A DNA stretch of 64,000 bases from Burkholderia anthina (GCF_001547525.1 NZ_CM003768.1:1116001-1180000), one strand, 5' to 3'; shown: positions 27,236-36,550, numbered from the stretch's first letter. A program made the numbers and translations. Notes: a model not told the origin generated them from the letters alone.

Positions 27236-27263
27236 CGGCCGCGCGCGGCAACCCGCACGCGGC

Positions 27264-27300
27264 ATGAAAAAGGGCAGCCCCAGCGGGGCTGCCCTTCGTC
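27264..27300 (-). terminator. Hairpin terminator between porin and phospholipase genes
   Basis: A 12-bp perfect stem (AAGGGCAGCCCC / GGGGCTGCCCTT, loop AGC) spans 27270-27296. Read leftward it is followed by a T-run (complement of GAAAAA at 27266-27271), so it is a good intrinsic terminator for the leftward phospholipase gene; it may also serve the rightward operon. Confidence 0.85.
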
Positions 27301-27352
27301 CGGGGTCCGGGCCGGCCGTGCGACCGGCCCGTTCGCGGCGGACGCGATGCGA

Positions 27353-28939
27353 TTACAGGTTCGGCGACAGCGCGAGCGCGTTCGTCAGGTCGCCCATCGG
27401 CTGCGCACCGTTCGCCTTCAGCGCGTCGTCGCGTTGCTGCAGGCCCGCGAGGCGCGGCAGCGAGAAGCGGCGCGTGATGAAGCGCAGGATCGAGCCCGTG
27501 TCGTACTGCGTGTGATCGACGAAGCCCTTCTTCGCGAACGGCGACACGATCAGCGCCGGAATGCGCGTGCCCGGGCCCCAGCGGTCGGCGTTCGGCGGTG
27601 TCGCATGATCCCAGAAGCCGCCGTTTTCGTCGTACGTGACGACCACGACCATGTTCTTCCATTGCGGGCTGGCCTGCAGGTGCGCGATCACGTCGGCGAT
27701 GTGCTGGTCGCCGGACGTGACGTCCGTGTAGCCCGGGTGTTCGTTCAGGTTGCCTTGCGGCTTGTAGAACGTGACCTGCGGCAGCGTGCCCGCATCGATC
27801 GCCTTGATGAACTCGGCGCCGTTCGCGCCGCCGTCGAGCAGGTGCTGCGCGCGGCTCGCGGTGCCCGGCGCCTGGTTCGCGAAGTAGTTGAACGGCTGGT
27901 GGTGCGGCTGGAAGTTCGGCGTCGACAGGTCGGCGCCGTAGATCACGTTCGACGTGCCGTTCTGGCTCGCCTGCAGCGCCTGGCCCCATGCGCCCGCATA
28001 CCACGCCCACGACACGCCCGCGTTGGTCATCAGGTCGCCGATGTTGGTCGCCGTCTGCGGCGGCATCGTCGACGGATTGGCCGGGTCGGCGAGCAGCGGG
28101 TCGCCGCCCGCGGCCGCCTTGTTGCCGCTCGGCTGATACGCCGGCTGCATCGTATTGATGCCGTAGAAGTCGGGCGTGAGCGCGCCGTCGTTGACGAACT
28201 TCGGCGGGCCGCTCAGCGCGGAGGCCGGCGAGTTCGTCGCCACCTTCAGCGATTTGCCGTCGGCATTGAGCACGGCGATCTTGCCGGCCGCCGGGCTCTT
28301 GTCGGCGTTCGGGTAGTACGGTGCGCACGCGCAGATCAGGTACTGGTGGTTCAGGAACGAACCGCCGAACGCGCCCATGAAGAAGTTGTCGGCCAGCACG
28401 TACTGCTGCGCGATCTTCCACAGCGGCAGCTTCGACGGATCGGCCGTGTAGTGGCCCATCGTCAGGCCGCCCGCGTCGGTCCATGCGGCGTACATGTCGT
28501 TCTTGCCGCCGTTGATCTGCATCTGGTCCTGGTAGAAGCGGTGCACGATGTCGCGCGTCGCGATGCTCATCGACTGGTTGAAGCCCTTCGGATCGTCGAT
28601 CGCGAACGGCGCGTTCGGCAGGTTCGCCGTCATCGCCTCGGTCACCGCCGGCGTGATGCCGGTCGCGGTCAGGCCGCCCCAGATCTTCGGCAGCGTCGTC
28701 ATCGTCGAGCCGTCCCGATCCTTCTGCACCGAGTTCGCGGCCGTCGCGTTCTGCAGGCCGTTCGCGCCAGGGAAGTTGCCGTACAGGTTGTCGAAGCTGC
28801 GGTTTTCCGCGTAAATCACGACGACGTTCTTGACGGCCGACAGACCTTGCTGCGTGACGTCGTCGCCGCCGCAGGCGGTCAGGCTGAGCGCGGCCGCGAG
28901 GGCGATCGGCGTGCAGCGAATCCAGGCGTGCTTCTTCAT
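27353..28939 (-). CDS. Phospholipase C / acid phosphatase family lipoprotein
   Basis: The 528-residue protein has a lipoprotein signal (LSLTAC, Cys23). It then has the phosphoesterase-family motifs IYAENRSFDNLYGNFPG near the N-terminus, EHPGYTDVTSGDQHIADVI, and the catalytic/metal block VTYDENGGFWDHATPP. Family members such as AcpA or PlcC-type enzymes hydrolyse phosphomonoesters or phospholipids in the periplasm or at the surface. GAGAGA lies upstream of ATG 28939. The protein is divergent from the cytochrome c peroxidase gene. Confidence 0.88.
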   Translation of the reverse strand: MKKHAWIRCTPIALAAALSLTACGGDDVTQQGLSAVKNVVVIYAENRSFDNLYGNFPGANGLQNATAANSVQKDRDGSTMTTLPKIWGGLTATGITPAVTEAMTANLPNAPFAIDDPKGFNQSMSIATRDIVHRFYQDQMQINGGKNDMYAAWTDAGGLTMGHYTADPSKLPLWKIAQQYVLADNFFMGAFGGSFLNHQYLICACAPYYPNADKSPAAGKIAVLNADGKSLKVATNSPASALSGPPKFVNDGALTPDFYGINTMQPAYQPSGNKAAAGGDPLLADPANPSTMPPQTATNIGDLMTNAGVSWAWYAGAWGQALQASQNGTSNVIYGADLSTPNFQPHHQPFNYFANQAPGTASRAQHLLDGGANGAEFIKAIDAGTLPQVTFYKPQGNLNEHPGYTDVTSGDQHIADVIAHLQASPQWKNMVVVVTYDENGGFWDHATPPNADRWGPGTRIPALIVSPFAKKGFVDHTQYDTGSILRFITRRFSLPRLAGLQQRDDALKANGAQPMGDLTNALALSPNL

Positions 28940-29048
28940 GCGATGTTCTCTCTCATTCGTCGTGGGGCGCGTGTGGGAACCGGGGGCGGGAGGGCCGGCG
29001 CGCGAACCTCGCGGTATCGCCCGGCTGCGCGCATTATCTGGAACCGAT

Positions 29049-29054
29049 TTGACA
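29049..29054 (+). promoter_or_regulatory. Consensus -35 box upstream of the peroxidase gene
   Basis: TTGACA lies in the 222-base divergent region. A 17-base spacer leads to TTTCAA at 29072-29077, a poor -10, so the promoter assignment is tentative. Confidence 0.3.
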
Positions 29055-29161
29055 GCAGGGTGTAGGGGCGCTTTCAATTGACTGTCGGTGGAACGTCATT
29101 GAGCGGTCACGGAACTGACATAAGCTCCGGCCGATTGCCCACCGCTACCAGAACAACGACG

Positions 29162-30511
29162 ATGCACACCCTTCTGAAATCCTGCGCGTCCGCGCGATCG
29201 CTGATCTCCGCCGCGGCGACGCTCGCGGTGGTCGGCGCGCTCGCGGCGCTTGCCGGTTGCGACGCGCGGCCCGGCACGACCGCATCGGCTGCGTCCGTCG
29301 TACCGGCGGCTCAGGCGGCCCCGGCCGCCCCGGCGGTCGCGCCGGCCAGCCAGCCGCAGACGCGCGCGCAGGTGTTCGAGGGCGTGAAGCAGATGACGGC
29401 GCTCGGCAAGCAGTTGTTCTTCGATCCGTCGCTGTCCGGGTCCGGCAAGCTGGCTTGCGCGTCGTGCCACAGCGCCGAGCATGCGTTCGGGCCGCCGAAT
29501 GCGCTGTCGGTGCAGCTCGGCGGCGACGACATGCACCGCACCGGCTTTCGCGCGGTGCCGTCGCTGAAGTACCTGCGCGGCATCCCGCCGTTCAGCGAGC
29601 ACTTCCACGATTCGCCGGACGAAGGCGACGAAAGCGTCGACGCGGGCCCGACCGGCGGGCTCACCTGGGACGGCCGCGTCGATACGCGCGATGCGCAGGC
29701 GCGCATTCCGCTCACGTCGCCGTTCGAGATGAGCAGCTCGCCCGCGCGCGTGGCGAAGGCGGTTCGCGCCGCGCCGTATGCCGACGCGTTCCGCAAGGCG
29801 TTCGGCGACCAGGTGCTCGGTGACGATCGCGCGACGTTCGATGCGGTGCTGCGCGCGCTCGACGCATTCCAGCAGCAGCCGGCGCTGTTCGATCCGTACA
29901 CGAGCAAATACGACGCGTATCTGGCCGGCCACGCGCGGCTCACGCCCGCGGAGTTGCACGGGCTGCAGCTGTTCAACGACGAGAAGAAGGGCAACTGCGC
30001 GAGTTGCCACATCAGCCAGCGCACGCTCGAAGGCGGCCCGCCGCAGTTCAGCGATTTCGGGCTGATCGCGATCGCGGTGCCGCGCAACCGCGCGTTGCCC
30101 GCCAATCGCGACCCGCGCTTTTACGATCTCGGCGCGTGCGGGCCTGAGCGCACCGACCTGAAAGGGCGTGACGAATTCTGCGGGCTGTTCCGCACGCCGT
30201 CGCTGCGCAACGTCGCGCTGCGCAAGACGTTCTTCCACAACGGCGTGTATCACTCGCTCGAGGACGTGATGCGCTTCTACGTCGAACGCGACATCCATCC
30301 GGAGAAGTTCTACCCGGTCGTGCACGGCAAGGTGCGGATCTACGACGATTTGCCGAAGCGCTACTGGACGAACATCAACCGCGAGCCGCCGTTCGACCGC
30401 AAGCGCGGCGACCAGCCGGCGCTGAATGCGGCGGAGATCAAGGACGTGATCGCGTTCCTCGGCACGCTGACTGACGGATATCAGCAAACGGGCGCACCGG
30501 CGAAGCCCTAG
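29162..30511 (+). CDS. Dihaem cytochrome c peroxidase / MauG-family lipoprotein
   Basis: The 449-residue protein has a lipoprotein-like signal (ALAGC, Cys33), an Ala/Pro-rich linker to about residue 65, and two c-type haem sites: C99-A-S-C102-H103 and C279-A-S-C282-H283. Spacing and conserved text (FFDPSLSGSGKLACASCH, FRTPSLRNVALRKTFFHNG) match bacterial dihaem peroxidases and MauG relatives, which reduce hydrogen peroxide or oxidise a partner protein in the periplasm. A membrane anchor via lipid is predicted. The partner is unknown. It is divergent from the phospholipase lipoprotein gene. Confidence 0.9.
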   Translation: MHTLLKSCASARSLISAAATLAVVGALAALAGCDARPGTTASAASVVPAAQAAPAAPAVAPASQPQTRAQVFEGVKQMTALGKQLFFDPSLSGSGKLACASCHSAEHAFGPPNALSVQLGGDDMHRTGFRAVPSLKYLRGIPPFSEHFHDSPDEGDESVDAGPTGGLTWDGRVDTRDAQARIPLTSPFEMSSSPARVAKAVRAAPYADAFRKAFGDQVLGDDRATFDAVLRALDAFQQQPALFDPYTSKYDAYLAGHARLTPAELHGLQLFNDEKKGNCASCHISQRTLEGGPPQFSDFGLIAIAVPRNRALPANRDPRFYDLGACGPERTDLKGRDEFCGLFRTPSLRNVALRKTFFHNGVYHSLEDVMRFYVERDIHPEKFYPVVHGKVRIYDDLPKRYWTNINREPPFDRKRGDQPALNAAEIKDVIAFLGTLTDGYQQTGAPAKP

Positions 30512-30620
30512 AAGGCCTTCATCGCAGCACGCATGCTATGCTCGCTCGCTGACGGGCGCGGCGCGTGCCGGTTCGCCGGCATGCACCGCGCCGTTCGATC
30601 GAACATCCAAGGAGAAAAAC

Positions 30621-31007
30621 ATGTCGATGCGTGCATCCCTTTCCGTCGTCACGCGCGTGCTGGCCGGCGCCGCGTGCGCAGCCGCGATGCTGCCCGCCCA
30701 TGCGCAGAACAACCTGAACTTCCTGAACGACACGCCGATCAGCTATTTCAGCAAGGCCGACCGCGCGTCGCTCTCGAAGGCGGTCGTGCAGGCGCGCGAC
30801 GAAGGCAAGGACGGCGAAACCACGACGTGGCAGAGCAGCGGCCGCGGCACGCAGATCGACGCGAAGCTCACGCCGAGCACGACCGAGGCGGACGGCAAGA
30901 CCTGCCGCGAAATCGCGACCGAAATCACCGCGAAGGGCCAGACGATGACGCTCAAGCCCGTCTACTGCAAGACGGCCGCGGGCAAGTGGCAGTTGCAGAA
31001 GCGCTGA
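30621..31007 (+). CDS. Exported small protein with surface-antigen-like C-terminus
   Basis: The 128-residue protein has a signal peptide ending at AHA and a mature domain with two cysteines (TCREIATEI, VYCKTAAGKWQL). This resembles the C-terminal module of rickettsial 17-kDa/RT0821-type outer-membrane antigens (pattern C-R-E ... C-x-x-x-x-G-x-W). The cysteines probably form a disulfide in the periplasm. The ribosome-binding site AAGGAG is strong. The Nudix gene begins 8 bases after the stop. Function unknown. Confidence 0.8.
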   Translation: MSMRASLSVVTRVLAGAACAAAMLPAHAQNNLNFLNDTPISYFSKADRASLSKAVVQARDEGKDGETTTWQSSGRGTQIDAKLTPSTTEADGKTCREIATEITAKGQTMTLKPVYCKTAAGKWQLQKR

Positions 31008-31015
31008 GCACGCGC

Positions 31016-31489
31016 GTGACGAAGCGGGGCGGCGCGCCGCGCACGGTGTCGTGCGGCGTCGTGATCCTCGATGCGGCCGGCCGCGTGTTCCTCGCGCACG
31101 CGACCGACACCACGCACTGGGACATCCCGAAGGGGCAGGGCGAGCCGGGCGAGACGCCGGCCGACGCCGCGCTGCGCGAACTGCTGGAGGAAACCGGCAT
31201 CGAGCTGGACGCCGCGCGGCTGCTCGATCTGGGCCGCTTCGCGTACCGGCACGACAAGGACCTGCACCTGTTCGCGGTGCTGGCGGCCGAAGGCGAGATC
31301 GACCCCGCGCACTGCACGTGTACGTCGCTGTTTCCGAGCCGCCGCGACGGCTCGATGATTCCGGAGATGGATGCGTACCGCTGGACCGTGCCGGGCGACA
31401 TCGATGCGTATGCGAGCCGCAGTCTCGCGCGGCTGTTTCGCACGAAGCTGTCGCTGGTGGAGCTGCATCGGCGGTTGTCGGGTGCGTGA
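31016..31489 (+). CDS. Nudix hydrolase
   Basis: The 157-residue protein has a full Nudix box within WDIPKGQGEPGETPADAALRELLEETGIEL (G-x5-E-x7-R-E-x2-E-E-x-G). It should hydrolyse a nucleoside diphosphate linked to another moiety; the substrate is not predictable, though the size and K-G-x-G-E lead-in resemble diadenosine-polyphosphate-type members. It starts at GTG 31016, 8 bases after the exported protein's stop, so it may share its transcript. Confidence 0.85.
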   Translation: MTKRGGAPRTVSCGVVILDAAGRVFLAHATDTTHWDIPKGQGEPGETPADAALRELLEETGIELDAARLLDLGRFAYRHDKDLHLFAVLAAEGEIDPAHCTCTSLFPSRRDGSMIPEMDAYRWTVPGDIDAYASRSLARLFRTKLSLVELHRRLSGA

Positions 31490-31513
31490 TGTGCCGGAAA
31501 CGGGCGCAGGTCA

Positions 31514-32452
31514 CTACTGGTAGTTGAGTCCGAAGGTCGCCAGTGCCTTGACCGTGCCGGGACTGACGGTCGGGCGCGTCACCACGTATTCCGCATTGAG
31601 ATCGAGTACGCCGACGTTGGCCGAAACCGGCGCGACGTTGCCCTCCGTTCCTTTTGGCGGAATCACCTTGCTACCGTCGGCGTTGCGCAGATAGATGGCG
31701 ACGCCTTGGGCGTTCCCGATGTTGGTGAACGCTTTCGCGTCGTTCGGATCGGGTGTACCGGAGAACATGAACGAGGCGCCCTTCACGCCGACGTCGCAAT
31801 TCTGCACTTGCAGCGAGAACGGAACGCGTCCAGCAGTGCCGCCGACCCCCGGCAGTTTATGTGTCACAACGGGTGGCAGTGTGACCGTCTTACTTTCGTC
31901 ACCGGCGCGCAGCGAGCACGTGCCTCGCGTGAAGTTCACGGTGCCGCTGATCAAATGCCGGAAATTTTTGCTGGGTCTCTGGTTGACGCCGCCGGTGCCA
32001 TCGAGCTGAAAGACGCCATAACCGTTCAGCACGGTCGAACCTGACGTGGTGCCGGCGCCCTTTCGGAGCAGAACCAGGGAGTAACTGAGCGTGAAAACCG
32101 TTTGGCCTTTGGCCGGTACCGTTTGGCCGGTGGGAATTGATCCGCTCGATTGAGTGAAAGTTTTTCCGTTGAAGACGAGGCCCACTTCCGCGCCGGTGGC
32201 TGGTTTGGCGTTCGACGGATTGACCCAGATCTTGACGTCCTCGGTTATGCTGGAATAGCACGTGAAGGTTCGCGTAAAAGTAGGCGATTGCCAGATGACT
32301 GTCTTGTCGGGCGTTGATGCAAGAACGTACAGATCGGGCGGCAGCGTCGTCGTTACGGTGACGGAGCCTCCCTCTTCGAAGCACTCCATGGCCAAGCTCT
32401 TGAGCGGCGCGGCAAGCGTCAGGACGAGACAGAGTATCTTGGCTGCATGCAT
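31514..32452 (-). CDS. Orphan two-domain fimbrial (type 1-like) adhesin/pilin
   Basis: The 312-residue protein has a signal peptide (MHAAKILCLVLTLAAPLKSLA), an N-terminal domain with a Cys pair, and a C-terminal pilin-like domain with two cysteines (RGTCSLRAG, QVQNCDVG) and the characteristic end ATFGLNYQ. This layout fits the tip adhesins of chaperone-usher fimbriae. No chaperone, usher or major pilin gene is nearby. The gene is visibly less GC-rich than its neighbours, which fits horizontal origin or relaxed selection. ATG 32452 gives a normal signal peptide; an upstream in-frame start at 32521 does not. A paralogue-like gene is at 43293-44240. Confidence 0.82.
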   Translation of the reverse strand: MHAAKILCLVLTLAAPLKSLAMECFEEGGSVTVTTTLPPDLYVLASTPDKTVIWQSPTFTRTFTCYSSITEDVKIWVNPSNAKPATGAEVGLVFNGKTFTQSSGSIPTGQTVPAKGQTVFTLSYSLVLLRKGAGTTSGSTVLNGYGVFQLDGTGGVNQRPSKNFRHLISGTVNFTRGTCSLRAGDESKTVTLPPVVTHKLPGVGGTAGRVPFSLQVQNCDVGVKGASFMFSGTPDPNDAKAFTNIGNAQGVAIYLRNADGSKVIPPKGTEGNVAPVSANVGVLDLNAEYVVTRPTVSPGTVKALATFGLNYQ

Positions 32453-32759
32453 GCTGTGATTCCAGTATCGAAAGGACAGCCTGCATTTTGGTAAGTGCGT
32501 CAAAAAAGAACAATCAGTCAAGTACTAAATCAAATTTGTCCATCATAGGACAGGCCGCTGGTTTCCGGATGCCGACGTCGCTGGGATGGTCGTTCTGCCG
32601 AGCTTCGCATCCGTGTCGACGGCTAGGCGCGCCGCTCGTTCGCCGCCTTCAAAAAAGAAAATGCCGTTCAGCACTTCACTGAACGGCATCGCGGGTCGCG
32701 CTGGTCGTTACATGCGCGGAACGGGACGGCCCACGATGCGCGTCCCGGTTCGCCGATCG
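32453..32759. other. Relatively AT-rich intergenic region upstream of the fimbrial gene
   Basis: The 307 bases between the fimbrial gene's 5' end and the glnS 3' end hold no gene I can support. They contain the fimbrial promoter somewhere in 32460-32560, which is notably AT-rich for this genome, and the glnS terminator. Confidence 0.6.
32651..32689 (-). terminator. Intrinsic terminator of glnS
   Basis: An 11-bp perfect stem (ATGCCGTTCAG / CTGAACGGCAT, loop of 7) at 32661-32689 is followed on the leftward strand by a T-rich run (complement of AAAAAAGAAA). Confidence 0.9.
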
Positions 32760-34469
32760 TCAAGCCGGCTTGCCCCAGCTGTCGCGCAACCCGACGATCC
32801 GGTTGAACACCGGCTTGCCCGGCTTCGAATCGACACGATCCGCAACGAAGTAGCCGTGGCGCTCGAACTGCACGCGCGTTTCCGGCGCGATGTCGCCGTT
32901 GCCCGGCTCGACGTACGCCTGCACGATCTTCTTCGAATCGGGGTTCAGCGCGTCGAGGAAGTTCGCGCCGCCCGCGTCCGGATGCGGCTCCTTGAACAGG
33001 CGGTCGTAGATCCGCACTTCGGCCGGCTGCGCGTGCTTCGCGCTGACCCAGTGGATGTTGCCCTTGACCTTGTAGTTGTTCGCGCCTTCGGTGCCCGACT
33101 TGCTGTCCGGGAAGTAGTTGCAGTGCACGGCCGTCACGTTGCCGTCGGCGTCCTTGTCGAAGCCCGTGCATTCGATCACGTAGCCGTAGCGCAGGCGTAC
33201 CTTGTTGCCCGGGAACAGGCGGAAATAGCCCTTCGGCGGATGCTCGACGAAATCCTCGCGCTCGATCCACAGTTCGCGCGAGATCGGGAACGTGCGCACG
33301 CCGCGGTCCGGATGATGCGGATGCACGGGCGCCGTGCAGGCTTCCTCGAGGTCTTCCGGATAGTTGTCGATCACGAGCTTCAGCGGATCGAGCACCGCGA
33401 CCGTACGCGCGGCCTTGTCGTCGAGGTCGTCGCGCAGCGCGCCTTCGAAGACGCTCATGTCGATCCACGAATCGATCTTCGTCACGCCGATCCGCTCGCA
33501 GAACAGGTGAATGCTCTCCGGCGTGAAGCCGCGGCGGCGCACGCCGACGATCGTCGGCATGCGCGGGTCGTCCCAGCCGTCGACGTGGCCTTCGGTGACG
33601 AGCTGCAGCAGCTTGCGCTTGCTGGTGATCGCGTACGTGAGGTTCAGCCGCGAGAATTCGATCTGCTGCGGCAGCGGGCGCGTGAACACGCCGGCTTCCG
33701 CGAGTTCGTTCAGCACCCAGTCGTACAGCGGGCGGTGATCCTCGAATTCGAGCGTGCACAGCGAATGCGTGATGCCTTCGAGCGCATCCGAGATGCAGTG
33801 CGTGTAGTCGTACATCGGATACACGCACCATGCGTCGCCGGTGCGGTAGTGGTGCGCGTAGCGGATCCGGTAGATCACCGGGTCGCGCATGTTCATGTTC
33901 GGCGAAGCCATGTCGATCTTCGCGCGCAGCACGTGCTCGCCTTCCTTGAACTCGCCGGCCTTCATCCGGCGGAACAGGTCGAGGTTTTCCTCCGGCGTGC
34001 GCTCGCGGAACGGCGACGGCTTGCCGCCTTCGGTCAGCGAGCCGCGGTTCGCGCGCATTTCGTCGGCGCTCTGGCTGTCGACGTACGCCTTGCCGCGCTT
34101 GATCAGCAGCTCGGCGAACTCGTACAGCTTGTCGTAGTAGTCGCTCGCGAAATACTGGTGATCGACCGCGTCCTTGCGCCAGTCGAAGCCGAGCCAGCGC
34201 ACCGCGTCGACGATCGAGTCGACGTATTCGACGCTTTCCTTTTCCGGATTCGTGTCGTCGAAGCGCAGGTGGCACACGCCGCCGTAGTCGCGCGCGACGC
34301 TGAAGTTCAGGCAGATGCTCTTCGCGTGACCGATGTGCAGATAGCCGTTCGGCTCGGGCGGGAAGCGCGTCTCGACGCGGCCGCCCCATTTGCCGGTGCG
34401 GTTGTCGTCGTCGATGATGTTGCGGATGAAATTGGAAGCCGCGGGGGCGTCGTTGCGTTCGGTGCTCAT
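32760..34469 (-). CDS. glnS: Glutaminyl-tRNA synthetase
   Basis: This 569-residue class I synthetase charges tRNA-Gln. It shows the HIGH motif in FPPEPNGYLHIGHAKSICLNF (about residues 37-57), the GlnRS-specific RFDDTNPEKE, and the KMSKS equivalent ITSKRKLLQLV. The C-terminal anticodon-binding beta-barrels are full length. It is monocistronic, with an intrinsic terminator downstream. A TAGAAT-like -10 may lie on the leftward strand at 34520-34525. Confidence 0.98.
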   Translation of the reverse strand: MSTERNDAPAASNFIRNIIDDDNRTGKWGGRVETRFPPEPNGYLHIGHAKSICLNFSVARDYGGVCHLRFDDTNPEKESVEYVDSIVDAVRWLGFDWRKDAVDHQYFASDYYDKLYEFAELLIKRGKAYVDSQSADEMRANRGSLTEGGKPSPFRERTPEENLDLFRRMKAGEFKEGEHVLRAKIDMASPNMNMRDPVIYRIRYAHHYRTGDAWCVYPMYDYTHCISDALEGITHSLCTLEFEDHRPLYDWVLNELAEAGVFTRPLPQQIEFSRLNLTYAITSKRKLLQLVTEGHVDGWDDPRMPTIVGVRRRGFTPESIHLFCERIGVTKIDSWIDMSVFEGALRDDLDDKAARTVAVLDPLKLVIDNYPEDLEEACTAPVHPHHPDRGVRTFPISRELWIEREDFVEHPPKGYFRLFPGNKVRLRYGYVIECTGFDKDADGNVTAVHCNYFPDSKSGTEGANNYKVKGNIHWVSAKHAQPAEVRIYDRLFKEPHPDAGGANFLDALNPDSKKIVQAYVEPGNGDIAPETRVQFERHGYFVADRVDSKPGKPVFNRIVGLRDSWGKPA

Positions 34470-34632
34470 GCGGTTGGCGTCAGGGTTGTGTCGGCGCGTC
34501 GCGCCGGTTTAATCCTGTAATTCTACCTGACCGGGGTCCGTCCCGCGCGGCCCGCCGGTCGGCCGCGGTCCAGTCGCGATGCGTGTCGCAATATATCGAG
34601 TGTGTGTCGGCTGTAACACGACGTAAATCGGA

Positions 34633-34662
34633 TTGCCCGCGCCGTTCGGCTTTTCCTATGAT
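34633..34662 (+). promoter_or_regulatory. Probable sigma-70 promoter of the glycine-zipper lipoprotein gene
   Basis: TTGCCC (34633-34638) and TATGAT (34657-34662) are separated by 18 bases, about 60 bases upstream of the start codon. Both are close to consensus. Confidence 0.5.
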
Positions 34663-34723
34663 GGCTCTACCGATTCAACGCCGCCGGTCGCAATTTTTGC
34701 GTGGTGGAAGGAAGCCAACAACC

Positions 34724-34933
34724 ATGATGAAGAAGACCACTTTTCTCGTTCGTACCGCGGTGATCGTCGCGGCCCTGTCGCAACTCGGCGCATGCGCGAT
34801 GACGCATACGCAGCGCAATGCCGGGATCGGCGCGGCCGCAGGCGGCGCGCTCGGCTACCTGATCACGGGCGGCCCGGTCGGCACGGTGGCCGGCGCGGCG
34901 GCAGGCGGCCTGGTCGGCGCCGGCGTACGCTGA
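34724..34933 (+). CDS. Small glycine-zipper lipoprotein
   Basis: The 69-residue protein has a lipobox (LSQLGAC, Cys24) and a mature part made of a glycine zipper (GIGAAAGGALGYLITGGPVGTVAGAAAGGLVGAG). It resembles OsmB/YMGG-type osmotically inducible lipoproteins of the cell envelope. The role of these small lipoproteins is poorly defined. A second ATG follows directly (34727). Confidence 0.8.
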   Translation: MMKKTTFLVRTAVIVAALSQLGACAMTHTQRNAGIGAAAGGALGYLITGGPVGTVAGAAAGGLVGAGVR

Positions 34934-35125
34934 TTCACGCCGGCAGGCGCCCGCGATGCGGGCGCCCTGACCGCCGGCTGCGGTCGTGCGCCTGCCTGAA
35001 CGCGTCACGATCCGCTCGAAGTTCAAGCACATCCCCCGGATTTTGACAGGCACCATCAGGGAGAGGCGGGTGTGCGACACTGCGTCGACGCTACTACATG
35101 ACTCCATTCGTCGACGAATCCTTCC

Positions 35126-35680
35126 ATGACCGACTCCGTCGTTTTCGTCTTGCCGGGTTACGCCAATTCGGGCCCGCTTCACTGGCAAAGCCGTTGGGAG
35201 CGTGCCGATCCGCGTTTCGTGCGGATTGCGATGCCGGACTGGAACCACGCGTTCCGCAACGGCTGGTGTCGCGCGCTCGATCGTGCGGTCGAAGCCGCGC
35301 GCGGGCCCGTGCTCATCGCCGCCCATAGTCTCGGCACGCTGACCACCGCATGGTGGGCGACCCGCTACGCGCGGCCGGCCGCGCTCGCGAAAGTGCGCGG
35401 CGCATTGCTGGTCGCGCTGCCCGATCCTGCCGGGCCGGCGTTTCCGGCCGACGCGCACGGCTTCGGCCCGGTGCCGCACGAGCGAGTGCCGTTTCCGACC
35501 TGCGTCGTCGCGAGCAGCGACGATCCATACGGTTCGCTCGCGTTCGCACGCGATTGCGCGAAAGCATGGGGCAGCACGTTCCATGACCTCGGCCCGCGCG
35601 GCCACATCAACGCGGACAGCGGGCTCGGGGAATGGCCGGAAGCGCGCGGCTGGCTCGAGGCGCTGGGGACGACGGACTGA
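35126..35680 (+). CDS. RBBP9/YdeN-type alpha/beta hydrolase
   Basis: This 184-residue serine hydrolase has the family opening VLPGYANSGPLHWQSRWE, the nucleophile elbow AAHSLGTL, an acid in ASSDDPYGS and the catalytic His in GPRGHINADSGLG. Substrates are unknown for most members. It is a stand-alone gene. Confidence 0.88.
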   Translation: MTDSVVFVLPGYANSGPLHWQSRWERADPRFVRIAMPDWNHAFRNGWCRALDRAVEAARGPVLIAAHSLGTLTTAWWATRYARPAALAKVRGALLVALPDPAGPAFPADAHGFGPVPHERVPFPTCVVASSDDPYGSLAFARDCAKAWGSTFHDLGPRGHINADSGLGEWPEARGWLEALGTTD

Positions 35681-35890
35681 CTGCCGGTCGTGGTTCACCG
35701 AATCGGACACATTTTTTAACCAAGCGCGAATTTCATGCGATGCGTCGCGGCGCGACGTGCGCCTTGCTGCGCGTACGATTGTCTTGGGCGCGACGCGCAA
35801 CCGACTGCGTGTTGTGACCAACCCCATGACTTTCTGATCGGCCGGGCCGATAAAGTGACGGCCTGTTCAATTCGATTGGAAGGAGGGGCC

Positions 35891-36550
35891 ATGTCGAGCG
35901 GCTCGAGGCGAGGCCGACGCGAAGCAACTGTTCGACTGGGCTCCGATGGGAACCGCGGTGCAGGTATCGTGAAGATCGCATCGGCAACGCGATTCGCGAT
36001 CCCGTGTCTGGCGATGCTGATCGGTCTGCTCGCCGGTTTCGGCTGGCGCAGCCTCGCCGACTGGACCGACAGCCCCATACGGATCGATCCCGGCACCGAC
36101 CTGCTCAGCGTGCTGCCCGACGAAGTGATGTCGCTGACCTATACGACCGCTGCGCTCACGCTGACCGCGCAGCGCTCACAGCCCGCGGCGCGGTTCGCGG
36201 TGCAGGTGACTTATGCGGATGGGCGTGCCCCCCGGCAATGCGTGGCGTCGGCGGATCTGGCCGCGCACCTCGAGTCCTTTTCGACGATCGTCGCGCAACG
36301 GCAGCTCGACCCGGCCGACCTCGCGCGCGGATTTCCGCAGCAGATCGGGCGGCTGGATATCCGTGATCGCATTGCGTCCGAGCCGCCGCCGCCGGTCGTC
36401 TTCCTGGCCGCGGCGGATTCGGACGCGGTCGCCATCGCCGTCGACGGTCTGTGGGCCGGGCACGGTGGCTACGCGGCCGTCGTGCGTTCGCCATCGCGCG
36501 CGGCGCTTGCGGCGCTGGCCGGCGGCTGCGATACGCTGGCCCGGCGCTGA
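35891..36550 (+). CDS. Hypothetical membrane-anchored protein
   Basis: I do not recognise this 219-residue protein. It has a basic N-terminus, one transmembrane segment (about residues 33-53, FAIPCLAMLIGLLAGFGW) and an extracytoplasmic domain of about 165 residues with two cysteines. AAGGAGGGG just before ATG 35891 is a strong ribosome-binding site and codon use matches neighbours, supporting a real gene. It converges with the CoA-transferase gene. Confidence 0.65.
   Translation: MSSGSRRGRREATVRLGSDGNRGAGIVKIASATRFAIPCLAMLIGLLAGFGWRSLADWTDSPIRIDPGTDLLSVLPDEVMSLTYTTAALTLTAQRSQPAARFAVQVTYADGRAPRQCVASADLAAHLESFSTIVAQRQLDPADLARGFPQQIGRLDIRDRIASEPPPPVVFLAAADSDAVAIAVDGLWAGHGGYAAVVRSPSRAALAALAGGCDTLARR

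Noticed and set aside
32760..34520. A 640-codon rightward frame opposite glnS
   Set aside because: Its sequence is an Arg/Val/His-rich shadow without domain features, while the leftward frame is an unmistakable GlnRS.
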